From Proteles cristata cristata (taxonomy: Eukaryota; Chordata; Mammalia; Carnivora; Hyaenidae), in assembly GCA_017311185.1 (NCBI GenBank), contig JAESUZ010001282.1, positions 558,001-622,000 of the forward strand: a stretch of DNA of 64,000 nt, read 5' to 3'. Each line of letters begins with the position of its first letter. Position 1 is the stretch's first letter. The notes under the pieces were generated by a model. That model was not told the origin of the DNA, made no database searches, and saw only the letters and a program-made list of their open reading frames with translations. Shown here piece after piece: positions 38,488 to 50,009 of this stretch. The position numbers and the translations under genes are program-made.

Positions 38488-38536
38488 GAAGGAAGAGAAG
38501 GAGAAAGGGAAGGGGAGGAAAGGAAAAGGAAGGAGA
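38488..38536 (+). repeat. Uninterrupted 49-bp purine tract with five GGAA cores
   Basis: All A/G from 38488 to 38536, with GGAA at about 38491, 38508, 38517, 38522 and 38528. Irregular spacing, so not a true (GGAA)n microsatellite. Confidence 0.8.
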
Positions 38537-39347
38537 TCCTTCAAAGTTCCTTCAGTTCTACAGGCTAAACCCTGCTGGCAACCAGTGAGACTGTGGGGCA
38601 GAGCCAAAGAGAGAATATCTGATAATGGGCTTAAAAGAAAGACTTTCGTTTAGAAGCAGGACTGAATTGAACTGCATTGATGAGCAGCAACTCATTACTC
38701 CTGCAGGGGTCTTAGCTTTCAGCCCTCTCCTCTACCTACCATACTGCATTTCCTTTCCTTGGCTCTTTTGTGTACAGACGGCTGAGCATTTGCAATGCCA
38801 CTGGGCTCATTCAGGCTTATTGCAGGAGTGGTTTACTCTCGCTGGGCAACAACCCCTCTTCTGAAATGAATTAACTGTAGTATCCAGGCAAACGCACGCT
38901 GCCAGGACCTCATTCAGGTGGTGCCGGGGCATTTATCTCCCAACATCGGCCCTGGCCTCTAGAGACCATTAAGTCTGTGCTTTGCAGGTGCATCTTTTGT
39001 CCCCGGTAAAGCTTTCCACTTGAGCTGTCTTGCTTCTGTGTTGCCTTTCCCCTTGTGAGGTGGTCTGAATCTGTCTGAAAGGCCCATCATCCACAAAACA
39101 AAGTGCATTAGCAAAACAAAGCTAATCAGGCTTCTCTCTCCTTCCTTTTCACTCTCCTCCCCACCTCTTTCCCTCCCTCTGTGTGTGTGTCTTCCTCTCC
39201 TGCTTTTTCTCTAATAGCTATCTTTATTCCTTAAAATATTAAATGGAAAAATAAAGAGAAGACACCAAGCAACCTTGGCTCCATCTTGTTTGAATAAGGC
39301 CTACACACAGCCCCAAACAAACCCAGAGTTCTTGGAGAGCAATAAAG

Positions 39348-39348
<1 letters not shown>

Positions 39349-39397
<49 letters not shown>
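39349..39397 (+). repeat. (TG)24 microsatellite
   Basis: Uninterrupted, UG on the sense transcript. Confidence 0.98.
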
Positions 39398-39398
<1 letters not shown>

Positions 39399-39415
39399 GT
39401 GCCTCACAAAGGGCA

Positions 39416-39473
39416 GGTGCTGGCATCATACACAAAGGAAAGAAGGTGCTGGCATCAAGAACAAAGGAAAGAA
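39416..39473 (+). repeat. 29-bp direct tandem duplication
   Basis: Units 39416-39444 and 39445-39473 both start GGTGCTGGCATCA and end ACAAAGGAAAGAA, with three mismatches in between (26 of 29 identical). Confidence 0.9.
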
Positions 39474-39834
39474 GTTGAAGAGATGGTGTCTATTTTGCTT
39501 CTTCCATTCACTTATCAAATTAGAATGCCTTTTTACTTTAAAATGGCATAATCACCCTTCCAGCTTGTATCTTGAAAATGATTGCTCCCTCTGAGGGTTA
39601 TTTGTGCCCAGGAAGTAAGGCTTGCTTTTAAAAATTAATTTATAACAGTCTCTAAACCCCTTTAAATGAAGCATTCTGTAGTCACAGATCGGACCCAGTT
39701 AAAACAGTTGTGCTCTCTTGACCTTTACTTATCAAGGCTCATGCACTTTAGAAAATAAATTAGGATAGAAACAATTGTTACTCATTTACCATAGCAGCCA
39801 CAACTGTCGTCTATATAAGATTTTGTAATACCTT

Positions 39835-40015
39835 AGACACTTTCTCGTGCTTTGCCTCTGCTTTTGACCTGGAAACATCCTGAGAGGTAGTCAAGACTCT
39901 CTCCATTTTGCGGACAGAGAAAGTGAGGCTCAGCGATACTGTCATTCACTGAAAAGCACACAGCTAGTCAACAGCATAGCAAAGGCTCAACCCCAGGTTG
40001 TAGGATTCAAAATTT
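39835..40015 (-). mobile_element. MIR relic, antisense
   Basis: 'aaacatcctgagaggtagtc', 'ctccattttgcggacagagaaagtgaggctcag', 'aaagcacacagctagtcaacagcatagcaaaggctcaacccc' follow antisense MIR. Confidence 0.65.
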
Positions 40016-40261
40016 CCCTACTTCAGATGGTCTTCCTGGCAAATCCCTTCTAGCCGGATTTCCACGCAAACAGTATGTGGCCTATCTGTTGTTGCAGTAA
40101 AGATCTGAGACTTTTTTCATTATTTTTCCCTATCCCTGCAATTTTCCCACTATCATCTCCATTCAGGCCCCTGTACTGTTCTATTTCTCCAAAGATGAAT
40201 TCATACACAACCCCTGAGTGGCACTAGCTTTTAGTCTGAACTACACAGAGAATCACTTGGA

Positions 40262-40550
40262 GAGATTTGGTGCCCTAGAACAAATATTGTACGACTCCAC
40301 TCATACGAGGCACCTTGAGTAGGCAAACCCATAGAAAGGGAAAGTAGAATGGTGGTGCCTGGGAGCTGGGAGGATTGGGGAATGGTGGTTGTCATTGAAT
40401 GGGTCCAGAGTTTCAGTTTGGAACAGTGAAAAAGTTCCAATGGTGAAAGTTACACGACACGAATGTACTTGATGCCCCTGAAATGTACACTGAAAAATAG
40501 AACGGTAAGTTCTGTTGTGGATGTTTTCTCACAATAAAAAAATGAAAATT
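40262..40550 (+). mobile_element. Old L1 (L1M-type) 3' end
   Basis: 'acgactccactcatacgagg', 'taggcaaacccatagaaagggaaagtagaatggtggtgcctggg', 'ggaacagtgaaaaagttcc', 'gatgcccctgaaatgtacactg' then 'cacaataaaaaaatgaaaat' match the 3' UTR style of old mammalian L1. Confidence 0.55.
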
Positions 40551-41747
40551 TTAAGTTAAAACAAATGAAAATGCTGATGTCCAAGCCCCAAACATGACCA
40601 ATTAGTTCAGAATACCTAGGAGTGACACATGGACATTGGGAATTTTTTTAAAAGCTCTGCAGGTTATTCTCATCAACTGCAGCTCAAATTGAGAAGCCTA
40701 TGTTCTAGTGCAAACAGAAACTAGGAAGAGGAGACCCAGCTCAGAGCCCCCTCCAGGGTTTTCCTGGAGATGTACTGGGTAGTTGATCTTGACCTTTCCT
40801 GGCCCCTAGTGAAGGACGAGTGGAACCTATTGGTTTACTGATGAAAGTGTGGGTTGAGTGAAGGGACCGGTGATTATGACTTGTTCTTTTCATCATCATT
40901 GATGATGTGATAATCATCACTGATTTTTGGCAAGTTTACATTAGTACCTCACCTCACATCTCAGAAATTCCTCTCGTTATATGTATCTTATTGTATGTAT
41001 CTAAATAGTAGACATGGTTTTGGTACCTTGATTTTATAGGGAGGACACTGGGCTTCTGGAAGTTAAGTGGTCTTTCCAAGTACATCCCATCCTAGAGCTG
41101 GGACAACTGACTCCAAACCTGTTCTCTCTGCCCTCCATGCTGAGGTGGGAGTGTGTTTGGGGGTGCAATTAGAGTTCCCCCTTGTTTTCTGGGTAAACCG
41201 AGGGCCTCCCGGTGCTCTGGGCTGGAAAATCAGCATGCGATCATCAGTGCACCTCTCTCGTTCAGGGCTGCTTTGTATGCCTAAACCCTTATTTCCTTCG
41301 CTCCTCATGCTGGATCTGTTTAAATGCCTCTGACTCTCCAAAAGTCAGAGGATATTGAGCTTCTTGTTTATTAACTCCTGGAACTCATAAACCTGCCAAG
41401 GGCCTGTGTATCCCTGAGCTTCTTGCCCCAGCCTGGGAAGGCTTTCAGAACCGGCTGCTAAATGCAAAACCGCTTCTCCACTGTGGGTAGATTGTCTGCC
41501 TGTGGAATAGCCATCGCTAGCAGTTGCCTTGGCTGATGGATAAAAAGTCTGTCTGCTTACACTCTAAGTATGGGAAACAGAGGGGGAGAAACTACCTTTC
41601 TGCATCCTTTGTAGAGAAATGCCTAACTGGCGCTGAAACTCATGCTAACAAGAGCCCAGCTTCACTCAAGGAGATTTCCAGATGGCAGGGGCCTGTGCAC
41701 ATAGCAACAGCCCTCCCTTTTTTTTTTTTTTTTTTTTTTGCAGCCCT

Positions 41748-41945
41748 TTATTGTTTGCCAAGCATTTGCACATCCATTATCTCATTTGCGCCTCACGCCA
41801 TCACCATGAGACAGCAGGGCTGGTATTATTATTATTCCCATTCTGTAGATAATGAAAACTAGGCACAGAGAGATTACAGGGTTCATTTGAAGTCACCCAG
41901 GTCTTATAGTAGAGTCGGTCTCTGGGTTCTTTCCTCCCACCAGGC
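41748..41945 (-). mobile_element. MIR relic, antisense
   Basis: 'tgccaagcatttgcacatccattatctcatttgcgcctcacgcc', 'tattattattattcccattctgtagataatgaaaactaggcacagagagatt', then 'agtcacccaggtctt'. Preceded by a poly-T run at 41717-41738. Confidence 0.75.
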
Positions 41946-42095
41946 TGTTTCTTATATCATCATCTCAACATATTTAATTCAAGCATCTAATGATAATGTA
42001 AATTAACTAAATTATTTAATTTATGCCCTGAATAAGGGAGGCATTCCTCTCTTATTTCAGCATTGTGGCGTCTTGATTAAAAACCCAAGGTTCTT

Positions 42096-42350
42096 GGGGC
42101 ATCTGAATGACTCCGTTGGTTAAGCGTCTGACTTCAGCTCAGGTCATGATCTAGCAGTCCGTGAGTTCAAGCCCCACGTCAGGCTCTGTGCCGACAGCTC
42201 AGAGCCTGGAGCCTGCTTGGATTCTGTGTCTTCTTCTCTTTCTGCCCCTGCCCCGCTCATGCTCTGTCTCACTCTGTCTCTCAAAAATAAATAAACATAA
42301 AAAAAAGAAAAAGAAAAAGAAAAAGAAAAGAAAAAAATAAAAAAGAACTC
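42096..42350 (+). mobile_element. Feline SINE, sense, with expanded A5G tail
   Basis: GGGGCATCTGAATGACTCCG head; the AAATAAACATAAAAAAAAG tail is extended by AAAAAG units to 42345. Confidence 0.93.
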
Positions 42351-42570
42351 GGGGTGCCTGGATGACTCAGTCAGTTGAGCATCTAACTTTGACTCAGGTT
42401 ATGATTTCACAGTTCATGAGTTTGAGCCCCGCATCAGGCTTTGTGCTGACAGCTTAGAACCTGTTTGGGATTCTTTTTCTCTCTCCCTCTGTCTCTGCTC
42501 CTCCTCAACTCATGCTCTCTCTCTCTGTCTCTCTCTCTCTCTCAAAATAAATATATTTAAAAAAAAAAAG
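42351..42570 (+). mobile_element. Feline SINE, sense, tandem neighbour
   Basis: GGGGTGCCTGGATGACTCAG head follows the expanded tail of the previous copy; ends AAATAAATATATTTAAAAAA. Confidence 0.93.
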
Positions 42571-42589
42571 ATACCTTAAGATTTGTACT

Positions 42590-42745
42590 CAGACTGTATG
42601 ATCCTGGACAAGTCACTTACTTTTTCTGTGTCAATATCCTAATGTATAACATGGGGATAATTTTAGTACCCCTTCAGGGTTGATACAGTACTCATAAATC
42701 ACCTAGTATGGTATCTGACTTACCCAGTAAGTGGTCCATATGTTT
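42590..42745 (+). mobile_element. MIR relic, sense
   Basis: 'gatcctggacaagtcacttactttttctgtgtcaatatcc', 'acatggggataattttagtacccc', 'atctgacttacccagtaagtgg'. Confidence 0.65.
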
Positions 42746-43194
42746 GCTCCATGAATTATAATAATAATTAGTACCAGTGCAAAATTATAAGAATATTTTT
42801 GAGGGTTTACCATTTGCTGACACTGTGCCAAAGTTTGAGAAGGGTACTTAGCATACCCTATGGCTTGGCGATACCATGGGTAAGACACCCACGCTGCTTA
42901 ACATATTAGGGAGATGCACACAGAACTCGTAAGGAATAAAATGAAATCGCATTTTACCAATTAGAAAAATGCATGCTACATACAAGAAATTCTCTGAGAA
43001 TAACAGAAAGATGAAAACTCATTAATGCTAAGCCCAAACCTTTCCTGTGACAGAAGAGATGTGAGGCCAGAGGAGACGTGGGTCCGGCTGAGACCACACA
43101 GGAAGTGAAGGACAAGTGGCAGAGCTTACAGTCACTCAGTACCTTAGTCAGAAAGGGACCAAAATTCTGTGACTCACATCCTTCTCCACCCTAT

Positions 43195-43330
43195 TCCATC
43201 ACCTCTTCATTTATTAAGAACCTGCCATGTTTGGGACACGAGGCTGAGCCCCAGAAATATGGTGTGCAATCAGCACCTGCCGTCAGGGGGCTTATAATCA
43301 GAGATGTGTAGATGAGGCCACTAAGTGATA
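43195..43330 (-). mobile_element. L2 3' end relic, antisense
   Basis: 'tcatttattaagaacctgccatgtttgggacacgaggctgagccccag...cctgccgtcagggggcttataatcagagatg' fits the complement of the L2 3' end. Confidence 0.5.
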
Positions 43331-44479
43331 AAATAGTATTGGAGTATGGGTGATATATCACCAAATCTTGCCATTCTCCCTGCACTACATCCTCTCTGGG
43401 GTGTCCTTTAGATGATTTAATTTTAGAGGTCAGAGTGAAAGATGGGTTGCCTTTGGAAATATACAGCATGGTAGTCTTGGAAATGGCTATGGAAACAAGG
43501 GGAAGGTACTAGACCTCAAAGACACCAGTCGGTGGGTCTGGGTCTGCCATGTATGTGTGGGGGCCACAGTGTGGAGGCACCACATGTGTTCAGGCTCAGT
43601 TTTGGGGAAGAGGCCCAGGCGAGCTGCTCTGGCGATCTATGAGCATGCCCTGTCAGAGCAACAGGCTTATATGTGACATGAGCGTGAGGTGGGGAGCCCT
43701 GCGTTGGCTCTGGGTGGCTTACGTGAAACTGAGGGACCAAGCCACTTGAGTGCCTCCCTTTGGGACAGGAAACTCAGCAAAGGAACCCAGAGCCAGAAAT
43801 TTGTTTCAAAAAAATAATGGGGGCCTGGGAGGGTGTGTGTGTGGGAGGAGAGCTATAAGGAGATTGGCCATGAGTCCATGCTTGTTAAAGCAGGATAAAG
43901 GACCCTCCATGCTTCTGTTGACTTTTCTCTCTGATTTTCTAGGCCTCTGAAATTTTCCGTGAGTTAAAAGATGCCTTGAGAAGTTGCATTTTTATGGGAC
44001 AAAAAAAAAAAAAAACAGAGATGAGCTTAGAATATCTATTTCTAAAGCTATGCACTGTGTGTATCATGCAGTGAATGAGGGTGATGAGTCTCTCAGTACA
44101 GCATTTGGGGGAGAGTGGGCTGTGGCCAGCCTCCTGAATGTAGTGTCCCCGGAAGAGGGGACAGTGAGCCTGGTGCTGGGCGTGGGCCTGCCGCAGATAG
44201 GGCAGCACGTGAGGGATTGGTCTGGAATGTGTGTGCCCATAGGAAGAGGCCTGTAATACTGTGAGGTGATCTCCTGTTATTTTTAGGGAGTAAATAACAT
44301 CACTTATGGAGCAGGTTAGCTGGTTCCGTGGGCTCTGTCTACGTCATCTAACATGCACTTAAAATTTGAGGGTACTGAGGCCTCACAAGACGGCCTGCTG
44401 AGAACTTTGTCATTATATGTTTTTCCATTATAGTGAAATACCCCTAATCCATTTTTAGCAAAGCAGGGATGATTGCTGA

Positions 44480-44480
<1 letters not shown>

Positions 44481-44561
<81 letters not shown>

Positions 44562-44564
44562 GAG
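44481..44564 (+). repeat. Compound (TG)20(AG)22 microsatellite
   Basis: TG units 44481-44520 switch directly to AG units 44521-44564, with single CG interruptions near 44549. Confidence 0.97.
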
Positions 44565-44725
44565 CGTGTGCTGTTTCTATGGTCCAAAGGCAAGATTTAT
44601 GATTATTGAATAGACAGTAGCTTGCTCTCTCCATTTTATTTTTTTTTAAACTGTTTTTCTTTGAAATTCCAGAGTTAATGTTTTGTCTGCTTTCAATCTG
44701 ACCCTCTTTGGAGAGCTACATGTTG

Positions 44726-44728
<3 letters not shown>

Positions 44729-44773
<45 letters not shown>
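44729..44773 (+). repeat. (TG)22 microsatellite
   Basis: Uninterrupted. Followed by a short GA-rich stretch (44780-44815). Confidence 0.98.
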
Positions 44774-44774
<1 letters not shown>

Positions 44775-45615
44775 CACCAGAGAGAGATTGAAAGAGGGAG
44801 AGAAAGAGAGAGAGCTGGAAACAAAGAATCGTTGTCTCCAAACTGTAGCAGGCAGGAAACCCCAATCCCAAGGGAATTTAGCCAGCCAGCCCTGTCCCGG
44901 AGTCAGACTCCAGCTCTCTGAATTCAATTTGACAGCTTGTCTGGGACACTTTCTAAGTAACCATTATCCTTCCTTTCTCTTAAGTAAAAGAACTGTTATT
45001 TTTTTCCATGGGTGTGCTGTGTGCACTGTTATCACACATGTGTGGGTTACACACAGCGACTGGGACATGCTTTCTCTAAATTATTGGAAACACTTAGCCT
45101 GTTTCCTAAGACAAGTGTAAATTTGTTCCAGAGTAATGAAGCAAATGACTTTCAGTATTGTACCATTGCCTTATTAGGGGAAGGTCTAGAGGAATTTTGT
45201 TGGGACATTTCTTTTTTTCCTTTAGTTTCAGTTAAGGAAGGAGTTCCCTTATGTGAAGGAGTTTATCTGCCTCAGGAATATTCAAGTTGTGTACATGTTA
45301 TTCCTTTGAGGGTTTAAAAAATATATATATTAAAGGAAAGATCTCTTACCATGATCATTCTGCTCAGTGTCTGTGTTGGATTGACTGACTGACTATTTTA
45401 AAGAAATAGACCACCGAACATCACAGTGTAGGCAGACTTCAGAGGCTATGTGCATGTCAACTATGAGACCGCCAGGGTTGTATGGGACAGTCACACACAC
45501 AACTATGGTGACCACCTAAAGTTTCAGACAGGTGTTTCTCAGTCTTGGCTCTTTCAGTTACTCAGACCAGTTGACCTTGCCCATAGCATGGTGGAATTGT
45601 GAAGCCAAAACCAGC

Positions 45616-45620
<5 letters not shown>

Positions 45621-45675
<55 letters not shown>
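45621..45675 (+). repeat. (TG)27 microsatellite
   Basis: Uninterrupted, the longest GT array of the window. Confidence 0.98.
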
Positions 45676-45677
<2 letters not shown>

Positions 45678-45819
45678 TTGAAAGTTGTCCAGGTTGAGCT
45701 AGGCAGGATCCACAGGCACATGTCCTGGAACAATCTAGGAACAATCTAGGTACTTTCAGGGTTCAGGAATATGACAGTTTTGCCCAGTGACACATACCCT
45801 TTCTTCCCAGTCTCCCACC

Positions 45820-45945
45820 ACCCCAATTTATGTCCTAAAAAGCTACATTCTGAAACCTTCCCCAACACCACCCCCACTATGGAGAGTCAATGCTGTATTT
45901 GAATATTTGATGGAGAAGATATGTGCCTTACTCCTTAAGACATCT
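45820..45945 (+). repeat. Diverged repeat copy A (mate near 47.9 kb)
   Basis: 45872-45930 aligns with 47874-47947 at 46 of 59 positions once a 15-bp duplication in the second copy is removed. Shared GGAGAG, TATTTGAATA, GGAGAAG, GTGCCTT. Family unknown. Confidence 0.5.
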
Positions 45946-46549
45946 CCTCCCTATGACCATCCACCCATTCCCAGAGTGCTTTGCTTGTACTCCCTGTTTC
46001 CCCAGGTTAGCATTCAACGGATTCTGTCATAATAGTCTTTTGTCTTACAAGACTAGAAGCATCTTGGAGATGGGGACTTTGTCTTAGAAAAGGCCACTGG
46101 GTGGATGGATGAAAATTATAAGCAAAATGCCTTAAACGACTCCCCAAGAGTTTACTGTACAACTAACCCTTCATGGTGTTTCCCAATATCGGAGTGATAT
46201 TTTGGCTTCATCTGCTGCAGAGGTAGCACGGAACTTGCCTTTTCTTTCTACCTTACCTCCTTTCCCCTTTACGTGACCCCAAGGTGATTCTTCTGAAGCT
46301 GAGATCAGTCCCATCCAGGAGAAGAGGGAAGAGCTAGCTGAAAGCAGATTCCAGTCACAAGATGATGGTTCTATTTCACCCTTTTGGCCCAGTTTTGATC
46401 AGCTTAGACTCCCCTTGGAGACCCTTCAAATCTGGGTCCCCTGCTCTGTGTTCCATTGCAAAAAGAGGCAAAAGAGAACCAAGCCAAGGGAAAGTAGTAT
46501 CGCAGGAAAAATGTAACTCCTGCTCACTTCAGCCTTCCTTCCCTAATGA

Positions 46550-46745
46550 TAACAGCTAGCACTTACTGAGTGCTTACACACACCAAGAACTTTCTATTCA
46601 CTTCAAATTTACACTTTATAACAACCTTATTTACTTGGTACTATTATTATTCCCATTTCACAGATGAGAAAACTGGAGCACAGAGAAGTTAATCACAAAT
46701 TGCAAAGCTAATAGGAGAACTGAGTCTGTTATTACAGCCTCTTTC
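46550..46745 (-). mobile_element. MIR relic, antisense
   Basis: 'gctagcacttactgagtgcttacacacacc', 'acaaccttatttacttggtactattattattcccatttcacagatgagaaaactgg', 'gcaaagctaataggagaactgag'. Confidence 0.75.
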
Positions 46746-47082
46746 CCACCAGCCAGTGCCAAGGCCTCACAATTGTCTCTTCCTATTCCATACACTACCC
46801 CATGGAAAGGCCCATTTCTTCCAGGCCGCTGATGTCACCTAGCTAGATTCTAACGTGATCTGATTAGATTAATGGATTCCTGCTATGGCCCAAAAAAATC
46901 AAGAACCTGACTCGGTGTCCACAATTCTTGCATTGCAAGAGCATGCTAGGTAGTTTCACAGATGTGCTTTTCATTAATATGCTTTACGATTTACATGACA
47001 TTACACATTCTTTTGTATTCAATATTACATTTAAAAGAAGAAAGGAAGATATTCAGAAAAGGAAATTATATATTATATATAT

Positions 47083-47311
47083 TTTTTTTATTTTTTAAAA
47101 TATTTTTATTTCTAGGAGAGAGAGAGAGAGAGAGAGAGACAGTGTGAGCAGGGGAGGGTCAGAGAGAGAGAGAGACAGACTCTGAAATAGGCTCCAGGCT
47201 CTGAGCTGGCAGTCAGCACAGAGCCCGACGCGGGGCTCGAACCCACGAACCACGAGATCATGACCCAAGCGAATGTCGGACGCTTAACCAACTAAGCCAC
47301 CCAGGCGCCCC
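47083..47311 (-). mobile_element. Young feline SINE, antisense
   Basis: TTTTTATTTCTAGGAGAG, GAGCTGGCAGTCAGCAC, GACGCTTAACCAACTAAGCC and CACCCAGGCGCCCC. Imperfect duplication around AGAAA...AAATTATATA on both sides. Confidence 0.95.
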
Positions 47312-47368
47312 AGAAATGATAAATTATATAACACTTGGTCAATCAATGAGGATGTCAACAAACTTAAT

Positions 47369-47537
47369 TTTAAATTTTTTATGTTTATTTATTTATTTTG
47401 AGAGTAGAAAGCATCTTAAGCAGGCTTCACGCTCAGTATGGAGCCCAACACAGGGCTTGATCACATGACTGTGAGATCACGACCTGAGCCAATATCAAGA
47501 GTTGGACACCTAACTTCCTGAGCCACGTAGGCACCCC
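47369..47537 (-). mobile_element. Feline SINE, antisense, shortened
   Basis: TTATGTTTATTTATTTATTTTG tail; GA-body mostly missing; head complement CTGAGCCACGTAGGCACCCC. Confidence 0.88.
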
Positions 47538-47829
47538 ACAGACATAGTTTTTAGAATGAGGGTGAATGAACATCAGTATAATAAACCTATTTGTGAAATG
47601 TCCCTCAAATTACAACAGGTAAGCAATCCCCTGCCTCTATAAGCTTCATTGACACATGGTTCTCAAGGAGGAGAAAGAAAGATACCAGAATGCCTGTGAG
47701 CATTTTGAAGACATGTTCCAGAACACTCCAGCCACCCTAACCCCACACACCCTTCTCAATTCCTGTGTGCCTGTGTTGGGCAAACGGACCCAGGATGAAG
47801 TCAGAGCTGAGAGATTTGTGTTCTTATAA

Positions 47830-47960
47830 TAAGTGCTTTCCATTGCTTCTGAAATCTTGTCCCCTGACATCAGCCCCACCGTGGAGAGCCAGAGCTTTAT
47901 TTGCCAGAGCTTTATTTGAATACTTAAGGGAGAAGAAGCGTGCCTTCCTTTTTCTGTGTC
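47830..47960 (+). repeat. Diverged repeat copy B
   Basis: Mate of 45820-45945. Carries an extra 15-bp tandem unit, described separately. Confidence 0.5.
47889..47918 (+). repeat. Exact 15-bp tandem duplication
   Basis: CCAGAGCTTTATTTG occurs twice in direct succession (47889-47903, 47904-47918). The homologous segment at 45.9 kb has one unit. Confidence 0.95.
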
Positions 47961-48202
47961 AGCACCCTTTTTGCCACCACAGTTTTGGCCTTTTCCTGTC
48001 CCTGTGCCTGAAGGCACTCAGGCCCCTAGTCCTGGTCCTGTCTGCTTACAGGTTCCTAAGCTGTCTTTCCTGCCCTCCTCGGGCATGCCTTTTGTCTTTG
48101 TGTTTATTGAAGCTGCTCTTAGATGCTCCCTGGAGAAATCAAGAACTCAAACAGCACCAACAATGAATGGATGAGCTCTGCTGCATTTTAATAAGAATAA
48201 AT

Positions 48203-48442
48203 GGGGGCACCTGCGTGGCTCAGTCGGTTGAACGTCCGACTTCGGCTCAGGTCATAATCTCATGGTTCGTGGGTTCGAGCCCCGTGTCGGGCTCTGGGCT
48301 GACAGCGAGCTCAGAACCTGGAGCCTGTCTTCAGATTCTGTGTCTCCCTCTCTCTCAGACCCTCCCCTACTCATGCTGTCTCTTTCTCTCTCTCAAAAAT
48401 AAATAAGCATTTAAAAACTTTTTAAAAAAGAAAAAAAAAAAA
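48203..48442 (+). mobile_element. Feline SINE, sense
   Basis: GGGGGCACCTGCGTGGCTCAG-type head, GTGGGTTCGAGCCCCGTGTC box B, CTGACAGCGAGCTCAGAACC, tail AAAAATAAATAAGCATTTAAA. Confidence 0.95.
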
Positions 48443-49609
48443 TGGCTTTAAGTAAACCTAGGAGGGGGAAAGAAGGAAGGTACAAGGCTGTGGGAAAGTA
48501 TTTGCAGGCCACTTGACCTCAAGAACACCCTTCCAACCACTTGACCAGACAACAACTCCCTCCACCCATCGTTGAGGAGGGGCCTCCCATGGCAGTGCCC
48601 AGGGGGAGGCAGCTCCCACCCCAGTTAATGCCAGTTTCTCGGCAGCATCTCACACTTACTAAGTGGGCCATTGAAGTTCTGAATCTCCAATTCATCTCCA
48701 GACTCTTGACTCTTGCTATTTTAGGCCTCTCATCTCAACCAAGTTTCACTTTGACCGAGACATTTCATCCCATTCCAGATAACAGAGCTACAACTCAAAA
48801 TGAAATTGGCCTTGGTTGATGTAACTCCATTTCTATTACCACGTGGTCTTGGTTAATAATAGAAACTAGAAGTGACCCCTGTTGGCTATTTTGAGTAGTA
48901 AGTTCCCAAAGTACTTTGGAAAGAAAATAGGAAGTCCACAGGGCTCCAGAGTATCTACTGGTGGCCACCTCGAGACAAAATATTCCAAATCCATTTGTTT
49001 TGCAAAATATACTGACATAGAATTATACAAGGAGGTTGTTTGGGGGAGGTAGTTATTGGAGAGTGTTTGAAAGAAGCTTGCTTAGTCATGCTCATGAGAC
49101 AAATTATATCTTCTCTGTCTCTCCAGAGACGGAGCATGCACGCATGAGAGAGAGACAGAGAGACAGAGACAGAGAAGTTTCTCTCCTGCCAGATAGAAGT
49201 GTAGAGGTTTGGGTCACCTTCTAGTGAAAAGCCAAGGCATCGATAGCATCGTTTGTTATTTTAATATAAAAGTGTTTCCCAAGTTCTTTTTATAGATGTT
49301 AACAACTCACTCTCTATAGAGAAGCTCCTATATAAGAAAATAAAGAATTTATTTCTCGTGAAAGAGCCTTTTGGGAAAAGATCAAATCTTTAAGGAAGAA
49401 ATACTATAGCTAGAAGCACTAACCAGGATTTGTGTGGGCTTTTCCTCTCTCATCTCGGGGATCTGTAAGCTCCCTCATGGGAGGATCAGTAAAAAGTTTA
49501 AACATGCCTCCTTGATAAAGCTCAAATTCTTGTGTCAGGCATACTTTAAAGAGAACGTGGTAATTAAGTGAGAATATTACTTGGTCTATTAAAATTTAAC
49601 ACACCTTTC

Positions 49610-49830
49610 AAAGCTCATTTCAAGTCTCACCTTCTTCAAAGATATTTCTTCCTTACTCTCAAAGACTACAATCTCTTCTCAAACCCTGACCACACTCATA
49701 AGGTATCTATGAAGCTAATTAATTAATTACAAGATTACCTCGTAGTGTTGAATTGTGGTCCTGCATCCTTTTTACCAGCCCTGGAGATGTTTGGTAAATA
49801 CTGCTGATGGATGGATGGATGGATCCGGTT
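49610..49830 (+). mobile_element. Probable L2 relic with short TGGA repeat
   Basis: 'agctcatttcaagtctcaccttcttcaaagatatttcttcc' resembles the L2 'caaatgtcacctcctcagagaggccttcc' segment. The end at 49806-49823 is a short (ATGG)n. Confidence 0.4.
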
Positions 49831-50009
49831 GATGGATTCACTGGAGAAGAAAAATCTAGTCTTTGATAATTTAACTCAATATTTACTCAATGCTTCTGCT
49901 TCACTAAAGAAAGAACCAAAAGAAATTAGCTTTGGTTGACCCAGGAAAAATTAACTTCCTCTCTCCAATGAATTAAACTCTGGAAGAGGATAGTGGCTAT
50001 AATTCTATA

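Noticed and set aside
39352..39478. Cys-Val repeat peptides (VCVCVC) from several frames
   Set aside because: Translations of TG microsatellites, also at 20.8, 44.7 and 45.6 kb.
40893..40925. CATCATCA-T-TGATGATG inverted repeat
   Set aside because: Short, built of simple ATC/GAT triplets; expected by chance at this scale.
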